DNA of 16,864 nucleotides from an uncultured Catenibacterium sp. (GCA_900764725.1 CAAFPB010000383.1:1-16864); one strand, 5' to 3'. Positions 1 to 8,312 are shown, counted from the stretch's first letter. Notes: a model not told the origin generated them from the letters alone. A program made the numbers and translations.

Positions 1-113
1 GCAATATTCATTTCATAGTTATTGTCTACTTCCTTAATATCGCACTGCATTGCATTGGTTGTTGGAGCCATCCAATCATCAAATAAATCATAGAAACCAG
101 GTAAAAATTTCAT
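1..113 (-). CDS. Hsp20 small heat-shock protein, second copy (3' end outside the window)
   Basis: Only the first 37 codons are inside the window. The translation starts MKFLPGFYDLFDDW and continues with NAMQCDIKE and YEMNIA. This matches the start of the complete Hsp20 gene just upstream (MRYYPSFNDVFDDLFD, MLCDIRE, YVMNIA), so the two are tandem paralogues. The start is fixed by the ribosome site TAAAGGAGAT at 121-130. The gene follows the complete hsp20 by 52 bp with no terminator or promoter that I can see between them. It is therefore probably the second gene of a heat-shock-regulated operon. The product would be an ATP-independent holdase chaperone. Two Hsp20 subunits could form mixed oligomers, which is inference. 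The alpha-crystallin domain itself lies beyond the edge. Confidence 0.85.
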   Translation of the reverse strand, partial: MKFLPGFYDLFDDWMAPTTNAMQCDIKEVDNNYEMNI

Positions 114-165
114 AAATAACATCTCCTTTATCAAATTTAAACATGGGATCATTGATCTCGTGTTA

Positions 166-561
166 TTAGTAAATTGTAATTGATTTCTTTTCAACTCTCT
201 TTGGAGCTTCCTTAGGAACTGAAACTATTAATTCACCATTATCAAACTTAGCTTTGATATCTTCTTCAGTAAGTCCTTTACCTACATAGAAGCTTCTAGA
301 ACAGTTACCACTATATCTTTCACGTCTTACAATACGTCCAGCTGTTTCTTCTTTTTTAGCAGCTACAGATACTTTTAAGTTGCCTTCCTTAAGTTCCAAA
401 GTAATATCTTCTTTCTTATATCCAGGAAGAGCGATATTCATTACATAAGTAGTTTCTGTTTCACGAATATCACATAACATTGTATTCGCCTTTGTAGGAC
501 TACTTGCTCCTGTATCAAATAAATCATCAAACACATCATTAAAGCTTGGATAATATCTCAT
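166..561 (-). CDS. Hsp20 family small heat-shock protein
   Basis: A 131-residue ATP-independent cytosolic chaperone that binds unfolding proteins. A short N-terminal arm (residues 1-28) is followed by an alpha-crystallin domain (about 29-118). The family signature is seen as ALPGYKKEDI near residue 44 and KAKFDNGELIVSVPK near residues 103-117. The C-terminal ITI is the I-x-I motif used for oligomer assembly. Length is normal for bacterial class A Hsp20. The ATG at 561 is preceded by GAGAGG at a usable distance. The gene starts an operon with a second Hsp20 gene 52 bp downstream. Its promoter (625-652) carries two CIRCE operators, so control by the heat-shock repressor HrcA is expected. Confidence 0.93.
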   Translation of the reverse strand: MRYYPSFNDVFDDLFDTGASSPTKANTMLCDIRETETTYVMNIALPGYKKEDITLELKEGNLKVSVAAKKEETAGRIVRRERYSGNCSRSFYVGKGLTEEDIKAKFDNGELIVSVPKEAPKRVEKKSITIY

Positions 562-624
562 ATTTGTTCGCCTCTCTCAACGTTTTTTCTATTCTTAGTA
601 ACCTCTCTATCGATTACAACTACT

Positions 625-652
625 ATTATAGTCACTCTTTTAGCAATGTCAA
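625..652 (-). promoter_or_regulatory. Sigma-A promoter of the hsp20 pair
   Basis: On the minus strand a perfect -35 TTGACA (647-652) and a perfect -10 TATAAT (625-630) are separated by 16 bp. Transcription should start near 618, leaving a leader of roughly 57 nt. The -35 lies inside the proximal CIRCE element. A consensus promoter under tight repression is typical of HrcA-controlled genes. Confidence 0.88.
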
Positions 653-666
653 CACCTGAGTGCTAA
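640..666. promoter_or_regulatory. CIRCE operator 1 (HrcA site, overlaps the -35)
   Basis: The arms are TTAGCAATG (640-648) and GAGTGCTAA (658-666), separated by 9 bp. The right arm is a perfect CIRCE half-site and the left arm matches 7 of 9 positions of TTAGCACTC. The element covers the -35 of the hsp20 promoter, so bound HrcA would block polymerase. Confidence 0.8.
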
Positions 667-669
667 AAA

Positions 670-696
670 TTAGCACTTTCTTTAATAAAGTGCTAA
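670..696. promoter_or_regulatory. CIRCE operator 2 (HrcA site, upstream)
   Basis: TTAGCACTT (670-678), 9 bp, AAGTGCTAA (688-696). The two arms are perfectly complementary and match the CIRCE consensus at 8 of 9 positions each. It begins 3 bp after operator 1 ends, giving a 30-bp repeat period. Its distal arm overlaps the T-run of the scrB terminator. Confidence 0.88.
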
Positions 697-726
697 AAAG
701 AAAAGAACCTGCTATTTAACAGGTTC
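695..726 (-). terminator. Intrinsic terminator of scrAB
   Basis: On the minus strand GAACCTG (720-726) pairs with CAGGTTC (705-711) around an 8-nt loop and is followed by TTTTCTTTTT (695-704). The scrB stop codon TAG (712-714) lies inside the loop, so the hairpin begins within the last codons of the gene. Confidence 0.85.
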
Positions 727-2058
727 TACGATTATAGGTTTTAATGAATAGGCAGTCATATTCATTTCTACACTACTTGTGATTTCTACAGTATCTGAGT
801 TTTCATAGATACGAGTAGTTAATGCATAAGCACCATCATTGAAGAATAACTCTAAAGAAGATGTATCGCTGAAAATAGTCATATTATCTAATTCAGAAAT
901 CTTGATATGTTTCTCACCACGACCTGAACCGCTCTTGTTCATATTGATAGTGAACAATCCATCTTCATAATACATATCTACACCTCTTAAATGAAGTCTG
1001 AACGATTTAGGGAGTTTAGGCAAATGACATTCAAAACAAGACGTATTCATTTCTAGAGATGTACCATGTACTTCTTTCTTATCTTCTCTTAAAGACTTAT
1101 ATTCTTCAAGAGGGTACTGATATAGTCTGCCTTCATGCTCAGTAATCTCTCTAAAGAGAGTGAAGGCATGTTGATGTCCTTCTTCTACAGTAGGATTTGT
1201 ATAATCAATATCAGGAAGCCCCATCCATCCTGCCATGACTATACGTCCTTTTTTATCTTTGAAAAACTGCTGTGCATAGATATCAAATCCATGATCAAAT
1301 TCTACAAAGTCTTCTAACTCACAATCTTTTTCTAAATCTGTAGAAAGAGGGAAGTAACCATTCTGGTAAATAGCTTCATAATCATAATCATGACTTTCAA
1401 GTCCCTGAGGGCAGCAGAATAAGAACTTCTTATTCTTAAAACTTAAATAGTTAGGACATTCCCACATATAACCAAATGGTTTATGATAGTTTACCGTTTT
1501 TATATAGTTCCATTTTTTTAAGTCCTTTGATGCATATAACATCACACAACCATGTGAATCAAGAGTTCTAGCACCTAGAACCATATAATACATACCATCA
1601 TTTTCATAAACATAAGGATCTCTTACATGACATGACATATTACTAGGATAATCCTTGTTGTAAAGAAGTACTTCCTTATGTTCTAATACAAGACCATCTA
1701 GTGAATCTACCGTCATTACATTATGTTCTCTTCCTGCATTAATATAATCATAATCACCAGGAAGCTTTACATTACCTGTATAGAAATAACGTAATAATCC
1801 ATGATCATTGAAACAGCATCCAGAATATACACCACTCTTATCATGAGGATGATCAGGAGAGAGGGCAAAGCCCTCATCCTTGTAGTGAAGGAAATCTTTT
1901 GTAGTAAATTGTTTCCAATACTTTAATCCATTTTCAGGTTCATATGCATATTGATAATAGATATGATATGTTCCATCTTTTTCAACAAGTCCATTTGGAT
2001 CATTCATCCATCCAGAAGCTGGTTCTAGATGATACTTTAGTTTATACATTTCCTTCAT
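712..2058 (-). CDS. scrB: Sucrose-6-phosphate hydrolase (GH32 invertase)
   Basis: A 448-residue cytosolic enzyme that hydrolyses sucrose 6-phosphate, made by the PTS, into glucose 6-phosphate and fructose. The GH32 five-bladed propeller carries all three catalytic signatures: WMNDPNG with nucleophile D20, RDP with D147 stabilising the transition state, and ECP with acid/base E200. The last 110 or so residues fit the GH32 beta-sandwich. No signal peptide is seen, as expected for an enzyme acting after phosphotransfer. It is a little shorter than typical ScrB (about 480). The region after YWKQ (47-50) departs from the usual WGH motif. The start is set by AAGGAGGAG (2062-2070), which overlaps the scrA stop codon, so translation is probably coupled to scrA. 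A fructan-oligomer preference is possible, but the PTS partner favours sucrose. Confidence 0.9.
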   Translation of the reverse strand: MKEMYKLKYHLEPASGWMNDPNGLVEKDGTYHIYYQYAYEPENGLKYWKQFTTKDFLHYKDEGFALSPDHPHDKSGVYSGCCFNDHGLLRYFYTGNVKLPGDYDYINAGREHNVMTVDSLDGLVLEHKEVLLYNKDYPSNMSCHVRDPYVYENDGMYYMVLGARTLDSHGCVMLYASKDLKKWNYIKTVNYHKPFGYMWECPNYLSFKNKKFLFCCPQGLESHDYDYEAIYQNGYFPLSTDLEKDCELEDFVEFDHGFDIYAQQFFKDKKGRIVMAGWMGLPDIDYTNPTVEEGHQHAFTLFREITEHEGRLYQYPLEEYKSLREDKKEVHGTSLEMNTSCFECHLPKLPKSFRLHLRGVDMYYEDGLFTINMNKSGSGRGEKHIKISELDNMTIFSDTSSLELFFNDGAYALTTRIYENSDTVEITSSVEMNMTAYSLKPIIVEPVK

Positions 2059-2068
2059 ATACTCCTCC

Positions 2069-3931
2069 TTATGCAGCCTTAGTTTCTACAACTGGGTTAG
2101 CTGTTTTGGCAACAACTGTCTTTGCATCTACAGCACCAGTCTTCACTAAGTTTACAGTCTTGCTGTTAGTAATAACTATTGCAGTCGCAGTTTTCTTACC
2201 AGCCTCTTCAATAGCCTTTAAATCAACTTCTACAAGTAACTGACCTTTTTTGATCTTATCACCTTTTTCTACGTGCATAGTGAAAGGTTCACCATTTAAT
2301 TCAACAGTATCTAAACCAATATGTACAAGAATTTCTGTACCATTACTTGTCATTAAACCAAATGCATGTTTAGTAGGGAAAGTCATAGTGATTTCACCAC
2401 TTGCAGGTGCATAGAACTTACCATCTTCTGGGAATACAACGAAACCATCACCCATTGCCTTTGATGCAAATGTTGGATCAGGACATTCAGTAATAGGAGC
2501 TACTTCACCTTTCATAGGTGCAACTAAGCTTTCTTCACCTTCTTCATTTCTCTTATGTAAAATACAAGTTACTACAAATGCCACAACAATTGATAATGCC
2601 ATACCAATACCATAGTTACCCCAGCTTTCTGGTGGAATAGAAATGAAACCAGGAAGACCTGCAGTACCTACAGCACTTGCAAGAGTTTTAGTACCACCAA
2701 TCCAAGCTGAACCTACAGCTGAACCACAGATAGCACCAATAAATGGATATTTAAGTTTTAAGTTAACACCAAACATTGCTGGCTCAGTAATACCAAGTAA
2801 TGCAGAGATACCAGATGCACTACATAATGATCTCTGTTTTGGATCTTTTGATAAGAAGAATACAGCGAGTACTGCAGCGCCTTGTGCAACGTTACTCATT
2901 GCAGCAATAGGGAAGATAAATGTTCTATGTGCAGCGCTTGCAAGTAACTGAGTTTCAATTGCGATAAAGCTCTGGTGCATACCAGTAATAACGATTGGTG
3001 CATATAAGAAACCAAAGATGGCACCACCAACAGGACCTAATGAGAAATAGATCCACTGTAATCCATCAGCAAGTAAGTTACCTGCTTCTCTTAATACAGG
3101 ACCAACAGCTAAGAATGTGATAAATCCAGTAATTAATACTGATAATAATGGTGTAGTGAGGTTATCTAACCAAGAAGGTGTAATCTTATGTAGCTTAGTT
3201 TCAAGTTTAGCGATTAACCAAGATACGAATAAGATTGGAAGTACTGTTCCCTGATAACCAACAGCTGCAACCTTTAAACCAAATAGGTTCCAATAAGGAG
3301 TAGCGACTTTACCAAGGTTATAACAGTTTAATAAATCAGGGTGTACCATGATCATACCCATGACAGCACCAAGATATGGGTTACCACCAAACTTCTTAGT
3401 AGCACTAAAGCCTACAAGAATTGGTAGGAATGTGAATGCAGCGTTAGAGAATAAGTTAATAATTGAGGCAAAATCTTTAAACATTGGATAAGCTTCAATT
3501 AAGCTCTTATTCGCAAAGAATAATCCCTGGGCAGTTAATACGTTATTAAGCCCCATTAATAAACCACCAGCGACGATAGCTGGAACGATAGGTACGAAGA
3601 TATCACTTAATGTCTTTACAGCACGGCTGATAGGATTACCTCTTTTTTCTTCAATCTCATCATCCGCTTTATCCTGAGATTCCATACCTAATTCTTTTAA
3701 TACTTCATCAGTGACAAGGTTTACAGTACCACTCCCAAAAATAATCTGGAACTGTTCTTGTACTAGGAATGTACCTTTTACTCCATCTACAGATTCTAAT
3801 GCTTTTTCATCTGCCAATGATGGATCCTTCAACATTAATCTTAAACGTGTAGCACAATGGAACGCTTTTTTAATGTTCTTAGGTCCTCCAACATGGGAGA
3901 TGACTTCTTTTGCGACTTTATTGTAGTCCAT
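2069..3931 (-). CDS. scrA: PTS sucrose-type transporter subunit EIIBCA
   Basis: A 620-residue membrane permease of the glucose/sucrose PTS superfamily that imports and phosphorylates its sugar. Domain order is B-C-A. EIIB spans about residues 1-85 with phosphocysteine C26 in AFHCATRLR. EIIC spans about 105-460 with many hydrophobic segments and the GITEP substrate-site motif at 380-384. EIIA spans about 485-605 with H522 and the phosphorylated H537 in VHIGLDT. The C-terminal tail is rich in Ala, Val and Lys. Sucrose is inferred from the adjoining GH32 hydrolase and the LacI regulator; a beta-glucoside or trehalose permease would have the same architecture. The start is supported by GGAGGAGG (3939-3946). 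The 3' end is 10 bp from scrB. Transcription is controlled by the operator-flanked promoter at 3952-4027. Confidence 0.92.
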   Translation of the reverse strand: MDYNKVAKEVISHVGGPKNIKKAFHCATRLRLMLKDPSLADEKALESVDGVKGTFLVQEQFQIIFGSGTVNLVTDEVLKELGMESQDKADDEIEEKRGNPISRAVKTLSDIFVPIVPAIVAGGLLMGLNNVLTAQGLFFANKSLIEAYPMFKDFASIINLFSNAAFTFLPILVGFSATKKFGGNPYLGAVMGMIMVHPDLLNCYNLGKVATPYWNLFGLKVAAVGYQGTVLPILFVSWLIAKLETKLHKITPSWLDNLTTPLLSVLITGFITFLAVGPVLREAGNLLADGLQWIYFSLGPVGGAIFGFLYAPIVITGMHQSFIAIETQLLASAAHRTFIFPIAAMSNVAQGAAVLAVFFLSKDPKQRSLCSASGISALLGITEPAMFGVNLKLKYPFIGAICGSAVGSAWIGGTKTLASAVGTAGLPGFISIPPESWGNYGIGMALSIVVAFVVTCILHKRNEEGEESLVAPMKGEVAPITECPDPTFASKAMGDGFVVFPEDGKFYAPASGEITMTFPTKHAFGLMTSNGTEILVHIGLDTVELNGEPFTMHVEKGDKIKKGQLLVEVDLKAIEEAGKKTATAIVITNSKTVNLVKTGAVDAKTVVAKTANPVVETKAA

Positions 3932-3951
3932 ATAAATTCCTCCTCCATCGG

Positions 3952-3969
3952 TATGTTACCGATTCCATA
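3952..3969. promoter_or_regulatory. LacI-family operator O2 (downstream of the -10)
   Basis: TATGTTACCGATTCCATA is an exact copy of the sequence at 4010-4027. It is an imperfect palindrome centred on a CG step (3960/3961), as usual for LacI-type repressors. The flanks extend the symmetry (GGTATG...CATACC). It covers the expected start of transcription, just downstream of the -10. Confidence 0.82.
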
Positions 3970-3974
3970 CCTGT

Positions 3975-4003
3975 ATCATAAAACAAATGTAAGCCCTTGT
4001 CAA
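3975..4003 (-). promoter_or_regulatory. Promoter of scrAB
   Basis: On the minus strand -35 TTGACA (3998-4003) and -10 TATGAT (3975-3980) have a 17-bp spacer. The promoter is strong by sequence and sits exactly between the two copies of the 18-bp operator. This fits an inducible sucrose operon. Confidence 0.88.
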
Positions 4004-4009
4004 CAAAAA

Positions 4010-4027
4010 TATGTTACCGATTCCATA
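4010..4027. promoter_or_regulatory. LacI-family operator O1 (upstream of the -35)
   Basis: Second exact copy of TATGTTACCGATTCCATA, ending 6 bp from the -35. Centre-to-centre distance to O2 is 58 bp (about 5.5 helical turns). The likely ligand-responsive binder is the LacI-family protein encoded immediately upstream. Confidence 0.82.
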
Positions 4028-4035
4028 AAATATAT

Positions 4036-4061
4036 AAAAAAGCATCAGATACTTCTGACGC
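4036..4061 (-). terminator. Intrinsic terminator after scrR
   Basis: On the minus strand GCGTCAGA (4054-4061) pairs with TCTGATGC (4042-4049, one G-U pair) around loop AGTA, followed by a run of T (4036-4041). The repressor's stop codon TGA (4045-4047) is inside the 3' arm. It separates the SNF2-scrR unit from the scrAB promoter. Confidence 0.85.
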
Positions 4062-5025
4062 TTTCTCCTTCTATAAATGTATAGTCAATAAGAGTAGCAC
4101 GTTCTACTTCTTTTTCTTCTATCATATCTAGAATAATCTGTCCTGTTATCTGACCTGCATAAGCATAATGGAACTTAATAGTAGTAAGGGAAGGGGATAT
4201 GACTGAAGAAGTCCAATAACCACCAAAACCAGTGACTGAAACATCTTCAGGAATACGTAATCCATGATCCTTTAGAACCTTCATACATCCCATCGCAATT
4301 GTATCTGTTGCACAAATAATTGCGGTAGGAGGTGTATGATGCTTTAAATAATCGTTCAGTTTATCCATTGTCTTTTCTACAGAGAAGTCTGTTTCTAAGA
4401 AATGAGGATGAACATCCTGTAATCCATCATAGACACCTTGTCTACGAATGACACCTACAGCTACGTCTTTTCTACTTACACCTACATAAAGTATATTTCT
4501 ATGCCCATTAGAGTAAATATAATCACCAATTGTATAACCTGCTTCATAGTCATTATTGATGACACTCACACCATCATCATAGGCCTGAGCCATAAATACA
4601 ATAGGAATAGAACTCTTAGAGGCAACATCTCGATGTGCCATTGTGATAGATGTAGCCAGTAAGACAATACCATCTACCTTTAATTGCATGAGTTTAGTGA
4701 TAGATTTAATCTCATCATGTTCATCATGATTCGTATTAATGATGATAGTTGTATAACGATGTTTCTTTAAGAACTGGTCAATATTCATCATCATACGACT
4801 AGAAGCATAAGAAGTGAGAGTAGGGCATATGATTCCTACAGTACGTGTCTTATTCGCTTTTAAATTAGCCGCAAGGACATTGGGTTCATAGTCATACTCT
4901 TTCACAATCTTTTCTATTTTCTGACGTGTTTCTTCTTTTACATAGCCATCATTGAAATATCTAGAAACAGTTGTCTTAGAGACACCTGCAACCTTTGCAA
5001 TATCGGCCATAGTCATCTTCTTCAT
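4045..5025 (-). CDS. scrR: LacI-family transcriptional repressor, probable sucrose regulator
   Basis: A 326-residue DNA-binding regulator. Residues 1-55 form the LacI helix-turn-helix and hinge (MADIAKVAGVSKTTVSRYF, with a YEPNVLAANLKANKT hinge). Residues 60-326 are a periplasmic-binding-protein-like sugar sensor (VGIICPTL, AIICATDTIAMGCM, VSVTGFGG). No membrane segment is present. It lies directly upstream of the scrAB promoter, whose two identical CG-centred operators fit this family, so repression lifted by sucrose or fructose metabolites is inferred. It begins 2 bp after the SNF2 gene stop, and its ribosome site (GAGG) lies in the last codons of that gene. It therefore seems to have no promoter of its own. 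Confidence 0.9.
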   Translation of the reverse strand: MKKMTMADIAKVAGVSKTTVSRYFNDGYVKEETRQKIEKIVKEYDYEPNVLAANLKANKTRTVGIICPTLTSYASSRMMMNIDQFLKKHRYTTIIINTNHDEHDEIKSITKLMQLKVDGIVLLATSITMAHRDVASKSSIPIVFMAQAYDDGVSVINNDYEAGYTIGDYIYSNGHRNILYVGVSRKDVAVGVIRRQGVYDGLQDVHPHFLETDFSVEKTMDKLNDYLKHHTPPTAIICATDTIAMGCMKVLKDHGLRIPEDVSVTGFGGYWTSSVISPSLTTIKFHYAYAGQITGQIILDMIEEKEVERATLIDYTFIEGESVRSI

Positions 5026-5027
5026 AA

Positions 5028-8000
5028 TTAATCCTCGCTAAATAGACTCATGATTTCTTCGCCACTCATAGTCGTAATAGAACCACTATTACCTTCCACA
5101 AAACGATCAGCTAAATCCTTCTTAGCTGCCTGTAATGTCTGAATCTTTTCTTCAATAGAATCAGCCATAATAAGCTTATATACAAATACTTTATTCTTCT
5201 GACCAATACGATATGCTCTGTCTGTTGCTTGGTTTTGTGCAGACATATTCCACCAAGGGTCAAAGTGAATAACACCTTCTGCAGCAGTTAAGTTTAAACC
5301 AGTACCACCAGCTTTTAAACTAATTAAGAATACTGTTGTATCATCATTCTGATAAGCATCTACGAGACCTTTACGATCCGCTTTATCAGTATCACCTGTT
5401 AACATATAATAAGAAGTCTTATTCTTATCTAATTCTTTCGCAAGAAGATTGAGTAAGCTCTTAAATGATGAGAAGACAATAATCTTTTTGTTATTGTCTT
5501 TATATGTCTGAATAATATTTAAGCATGCTTCCATCTTAGAAGACATATGTTTTACATCATCAAAGACAATACGAGGTTCACAACAGATCTGTCTTAATTT
5601 AGTTAACATCGCAAGAATCTGAATACGGTCCTTAGAACCATCTAAAGTCTTTAATAATTGATTTGCTTGTGCTAAATGTGCTAAATAAAGCTTCTTTTCA
5701 TCTTCACTGAAGTCTACAAGTACAGTATTTTCAATCTTATCAGGTAAATCTTTTAATACTTCATTCTTTGTACGTCTTAATACAAAAGGTGAAATCATTT
5801 TCTGTAATTGTGCCTGTACATCTTCATCATGATCCTTAACAATAGGTGCTTCATAATTAGATTTAAAATAACGATAGTTATATAAATAGTCTTTATTTAA
5901 GAAATCAAAGATGGACCATAATTCAGCAAGTGAGTTTTCAATAGGTGTACCTGTTAATGCATAACGCTGTTTACCTTCTAATGATTTAACTGCAATCGCA
6001 TTCTTAGTCTTCTGATTCTTAATATACTGTGCTTCATCTAAGACAATAAAATCAAATACAATATCTTTATACTGTTCATAATCCTTACGAATATAATCAT
6101 AAGAAGTAATCATTACGTCAAACTGCTTATAACTCTTGATAATCTCTTTACGTTCCTTAGCACTTCCCATGACACAAGTCACCTTTAAATGAGAAGAGAA
6201 CTTATTAAACTCATCCAACCAGTTAAGAATCAATGAAGCAGGACAAATAATAATAGAAAAATGATGTTCATTACTTTCTAATAAACTCATAATCTGGATA
6301 GTTTTACCTAAACCCATATCATCTGCAAGAATACCACCAAAATGAAGATCATTCATAGTAGAAAGCCATTGGAAACCTTCTTTCTGATAATCTCTTAAAA
6401 TCGCATCATAACGTTCATTTAATTTATGTTTATGATGGGTATAGTTCTTTAGATGGTCTAATACATCTTTAAATGATTCTTCACGATTGACCTGTACATA
6501 TTGGAAATCCTGTGTTGCTAAGTCCATCTGACAAGCTCTATTAAGATTTAAATCAATAGTACCATCTTCAGAAATATCTTTAGGTAGAATATGATACTGA
6601 TCCATCATATTGCCTAACTCATCTAATTCATGTGTATCAATATATAATAGCTGCCCATTCTTTAAACGATGATAACGTTTCTTTTTCTTATGACTCGCAA
6701 TAATATCAGCTAATTCTTCTTTAGGTACATCTAAAGAATCTAAATCCATTTCTAATAAATTATGAGAAACTTTAATACCAACAGATAAGTTCATAGACTT
6801 TTTAGAACCAATAGCTTGTAAAGAATCAGATACATAGACATCTGTCATCTTATTAAGATGGCCTAAACCATCATGAATCATATCTATTGTTTCATCACGA
6901 TGTGTATCAAAACGCATAGGTCCTGACATATCATCAGGATTATATTTCTCTAAGAAACCAATAATAAGATCTGCCTTTAAAGAATGAGGTACATCTTCTT
7001 TAAGAAGATCATGTTTTCCATCCTCATATGTTCCTATTAAGCTAACTAAAGCATATTCATCCTCATCTACATCTGCATAGATCTCTAGATGTGATTCTTC
7101 TTTGATACTATCCTCTAAACCTACATACTCAATATATTTCTTAGTAGGAGAAATAATATAACGAGTGAAGTTCTCTAACTGTTCATGGGCTACATAAAGA
7201 CGCTGGAATGTATCAAAACGTTTTAATAACTCAACAGTAACACCCTGTTTATCAAAAGGATAACGTGTTATAGAAAATTCAGAAGGCGTATATTGATATA
7301 AGCAATTCTTACCAGTAAAATAAGGGGCTACATTTGTTTCTAATTCTAGAATAGTATCATGCTTATCCTTAGTCACTGATACCATAGGATGTAATTCACC
7401 CTCTATGCATTTAAAATTATGTAAAGATGCAGGAATAGTTGTAAGCAACTCCCAAAAAGCATCTATATTCTCATTATCAATGAATAATGTATTATTATTA
7501 GCTAAATGTGAATGATAGAATCTTAGAATAAATTGGTAAATCTTCTTTGAATGTTCATCTAGAATATCAGGGTTATGTACAAAAGATAAAGTCTTCCCAT
7601 AGGCATGATATTCATTATTCTGCATCTGTGTCATAAAGTTAGGAATACTCTTTACAATATAATCTCTATTACGTCCTACCTTGAATGTGATATTAAAATT
7701 CCATCCATCTGCACGAAGCAATTTTAAATGAACTGGTGTAGAATCTACTGGTGTAAACTGATTGACTAATTGATTCTTAATATAATCAGTAAGTGCATTG
7801 GTTTCCTTTTCTCTTTCCATTCGTCTAAATTCAGCCATTTGCTGTTCCCATAAAAGACGTTCTCTCATTGCACTCTTCTTTTCTTCTCTTGCACGTTTCT
7901 CTAAATCAACAGCATAACGATAAGGGAAAGTATTTGGAGATAACTCCTGAACCTTTAAAATAAGGGCTCCTATATGTCCACAGGCTGTATATTCATCAGC

Positions 8001-8234
8001 ATATATACAATTACAGTCTGTTGAAACTATTTTAGAATTGGGATTCACAAGAACACGTGGAAGATAGATATTACCATTAATCATAACTTTACCAGAAATA
8101 TGATAATAACCACGATTATCTATAGTAATAGAAACATTCACAACATAATCTCTTCGATAATATTCTCGTGCAATATCACGGTTACGTGCCCTAGATACAA
8201 CACGTTCAAATTCATTGTCAGTGATAAATAACAT
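5028..8234 (-). CDS. SWIM zinc finger / SNF2-family helicase-like ATPase
   Basis: A 1068-residue protein of the bacterial SNF2 (HepA/Rad54-like) family. A SWIM zinc finger is seen near the N-terminus as CxC-x8-CxH (C74, C76, C85, H87). A long middle section (about 150-600) fits the SNF2-helicase-associated region. The DEAD-like ATPase lobe follows with Walker A DDMGLGKT near 636-644, DEAQ near 733 and the LTGTPIENSLAELWS motif. The C-terminal lobe has QNQATDRAYRIGQ (motif VI) near residue 1007. Such proteins translocate on duplex DNA and displace bound proteins; the cellular role of this bacterial subgroup is not settled. The start is supported by AGGAGGAATTGCT before the ATG. It appears to head a two-gene transcript with the sucrose repressor 2 bp downstream. 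Confidence 0.92.
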   Translation of the reverse strand: MLFITDNEFERVVSRARNRDIAREYYRRDYVVNVSITIDNRGYYHISGKVMINGNIYLPRVLVNPNSKIVSTDCNCIYADEYTACGHIGALILKVQELSPNTFPYRYAVDLEKRAREEKKSAMRERLLWEQQMAEFRRMEREKETNALTDYIKNQLVNQFTPVDSTPVHLKLLRADGWNFNITFKVGRNRDYIVKSIPNFMTQMQNNEYHAYGKTLSFVHNPDILDEHSKKIYQFILRFYHSHLANNNTLFIDNENIDAFWELLTTIPASLHNFKCIEGELHPMVSVTKDKHDTILELETNVAPYFTGKNCLYQYTPSEFSITRYPFDKQGVTVELLKRFDTFQRLYVAHEQLENFTRYIISPTKKYIEYVGLEDSIKEESHLEIYADVDEDEYALVSLIGTYEDGKHDLLKEDVPHSLKADLIIGFLEKYNPDDMSGPMRFDTHRDETIDMIHDGLGHLNKMTDVYVSDSLQAIGSKKSMNLSVGIKVSHNLLEMDLDSLDVPKEELADIIASHKKKKRYHRLKNGQLLYIDTHELDELGNMMDQYHILPKDISEDGTIDLNLNRACQMDLATQDFQYVQVNREESFKDVLDHLKNYTHHKHKLNERYDAILRDYQKEGFQWLSTMNDLHFGGILADDMGLGKTIQIMSLLESNEHHFSIIICPASLILNWLDEFNKFSSHLKVTCVMGSAKERKEIIKSYKQFDVMITSYDYIRKDYEQYKDIVFDFIVLDEAQYIKNQKTKNAIAVKSLEGKQRYALTGTPIENSLAELWSIFDFLNKDYLYNYRYFKSNYEAPIVKDHDEDVQAQLQKMISPFVLRRTKNEVLKDLPDKIENTVLVDFSEDEKKLYLAHLAQANQLLKTLDGSKDRIQILAMLTKLRQICCEPRIVFDDVKHMSSKMEACLNIIQTYKDNNKKIIVFSSFKSLLNLLAKELDKNKTSYYMLTGDTDKADRKGLVDAYQNDDTTVFLISLKAGGTGLNLTAAEGVIHFDPWWNMSAQNQATDRAYRIGQKNKVFVYKLIMADSIEEKIQTLQAAKKDLADRFVEGNSGSITTMSGEEIMSLFSED

Positions 8235-8257
8235 AGCAATTCCTCCTAATCTAACTA

Positions 8258-8266
8258 ATTATATCA
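8258..8266 (-). promoter_or_regulatory. Probable extended -10 promoter of the SNF2-scrR unit
   Basis: On the minus strand TGATATAAT is an extended -10 (TGnTATAAT) ending at 8258. No convincing -35 is seen at 17 bp, where only the T-run of the murB terminator lies. Transcription would start near 8251, just upstream of the AGGAGG ribosome site. Confidence 0.6.
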
Positions 8267-8279
8267 TAAGAAAGAACAC

Positions 8280-8312
8280 AAAAAAACTGGAATAAAACTT
8301 ATTCCAGTTCTA
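8280..8312 (-). terminator. Intrinsic terminator of murB
   Basis: On the minus strand AACTGGAATAA and TTATTCCAGTT form an 11-bp stem around a 3-nt loop, followed by a T-run. The murB stop codon TAA (8299-8301) is the last part of the 5' arm. Confidence 0.88.

Noticed and set aside
134..165. GATCATTGATC palindrome between the two hsp20 genes as a terminator
   Set aside because: The stem is short and no T-run follows, so read-through to the second gene is more likely.
1135..1317. Plus-strand open frames inside scrB, scrA, scrR and the DMT gene
   Set aside because: They are out-of-frame shadows of well-supported genes on the opposite strand, with no ribosome sites or recognisable domains.
3987..4003. 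cre-like sequence in the scrAB promoter (TGTAAGCCCTTGTCA)
   Set aside because: The central CG and the spacing of the consensus are not met; one extra base is needed to align it, so it is not a credible CcpA site.
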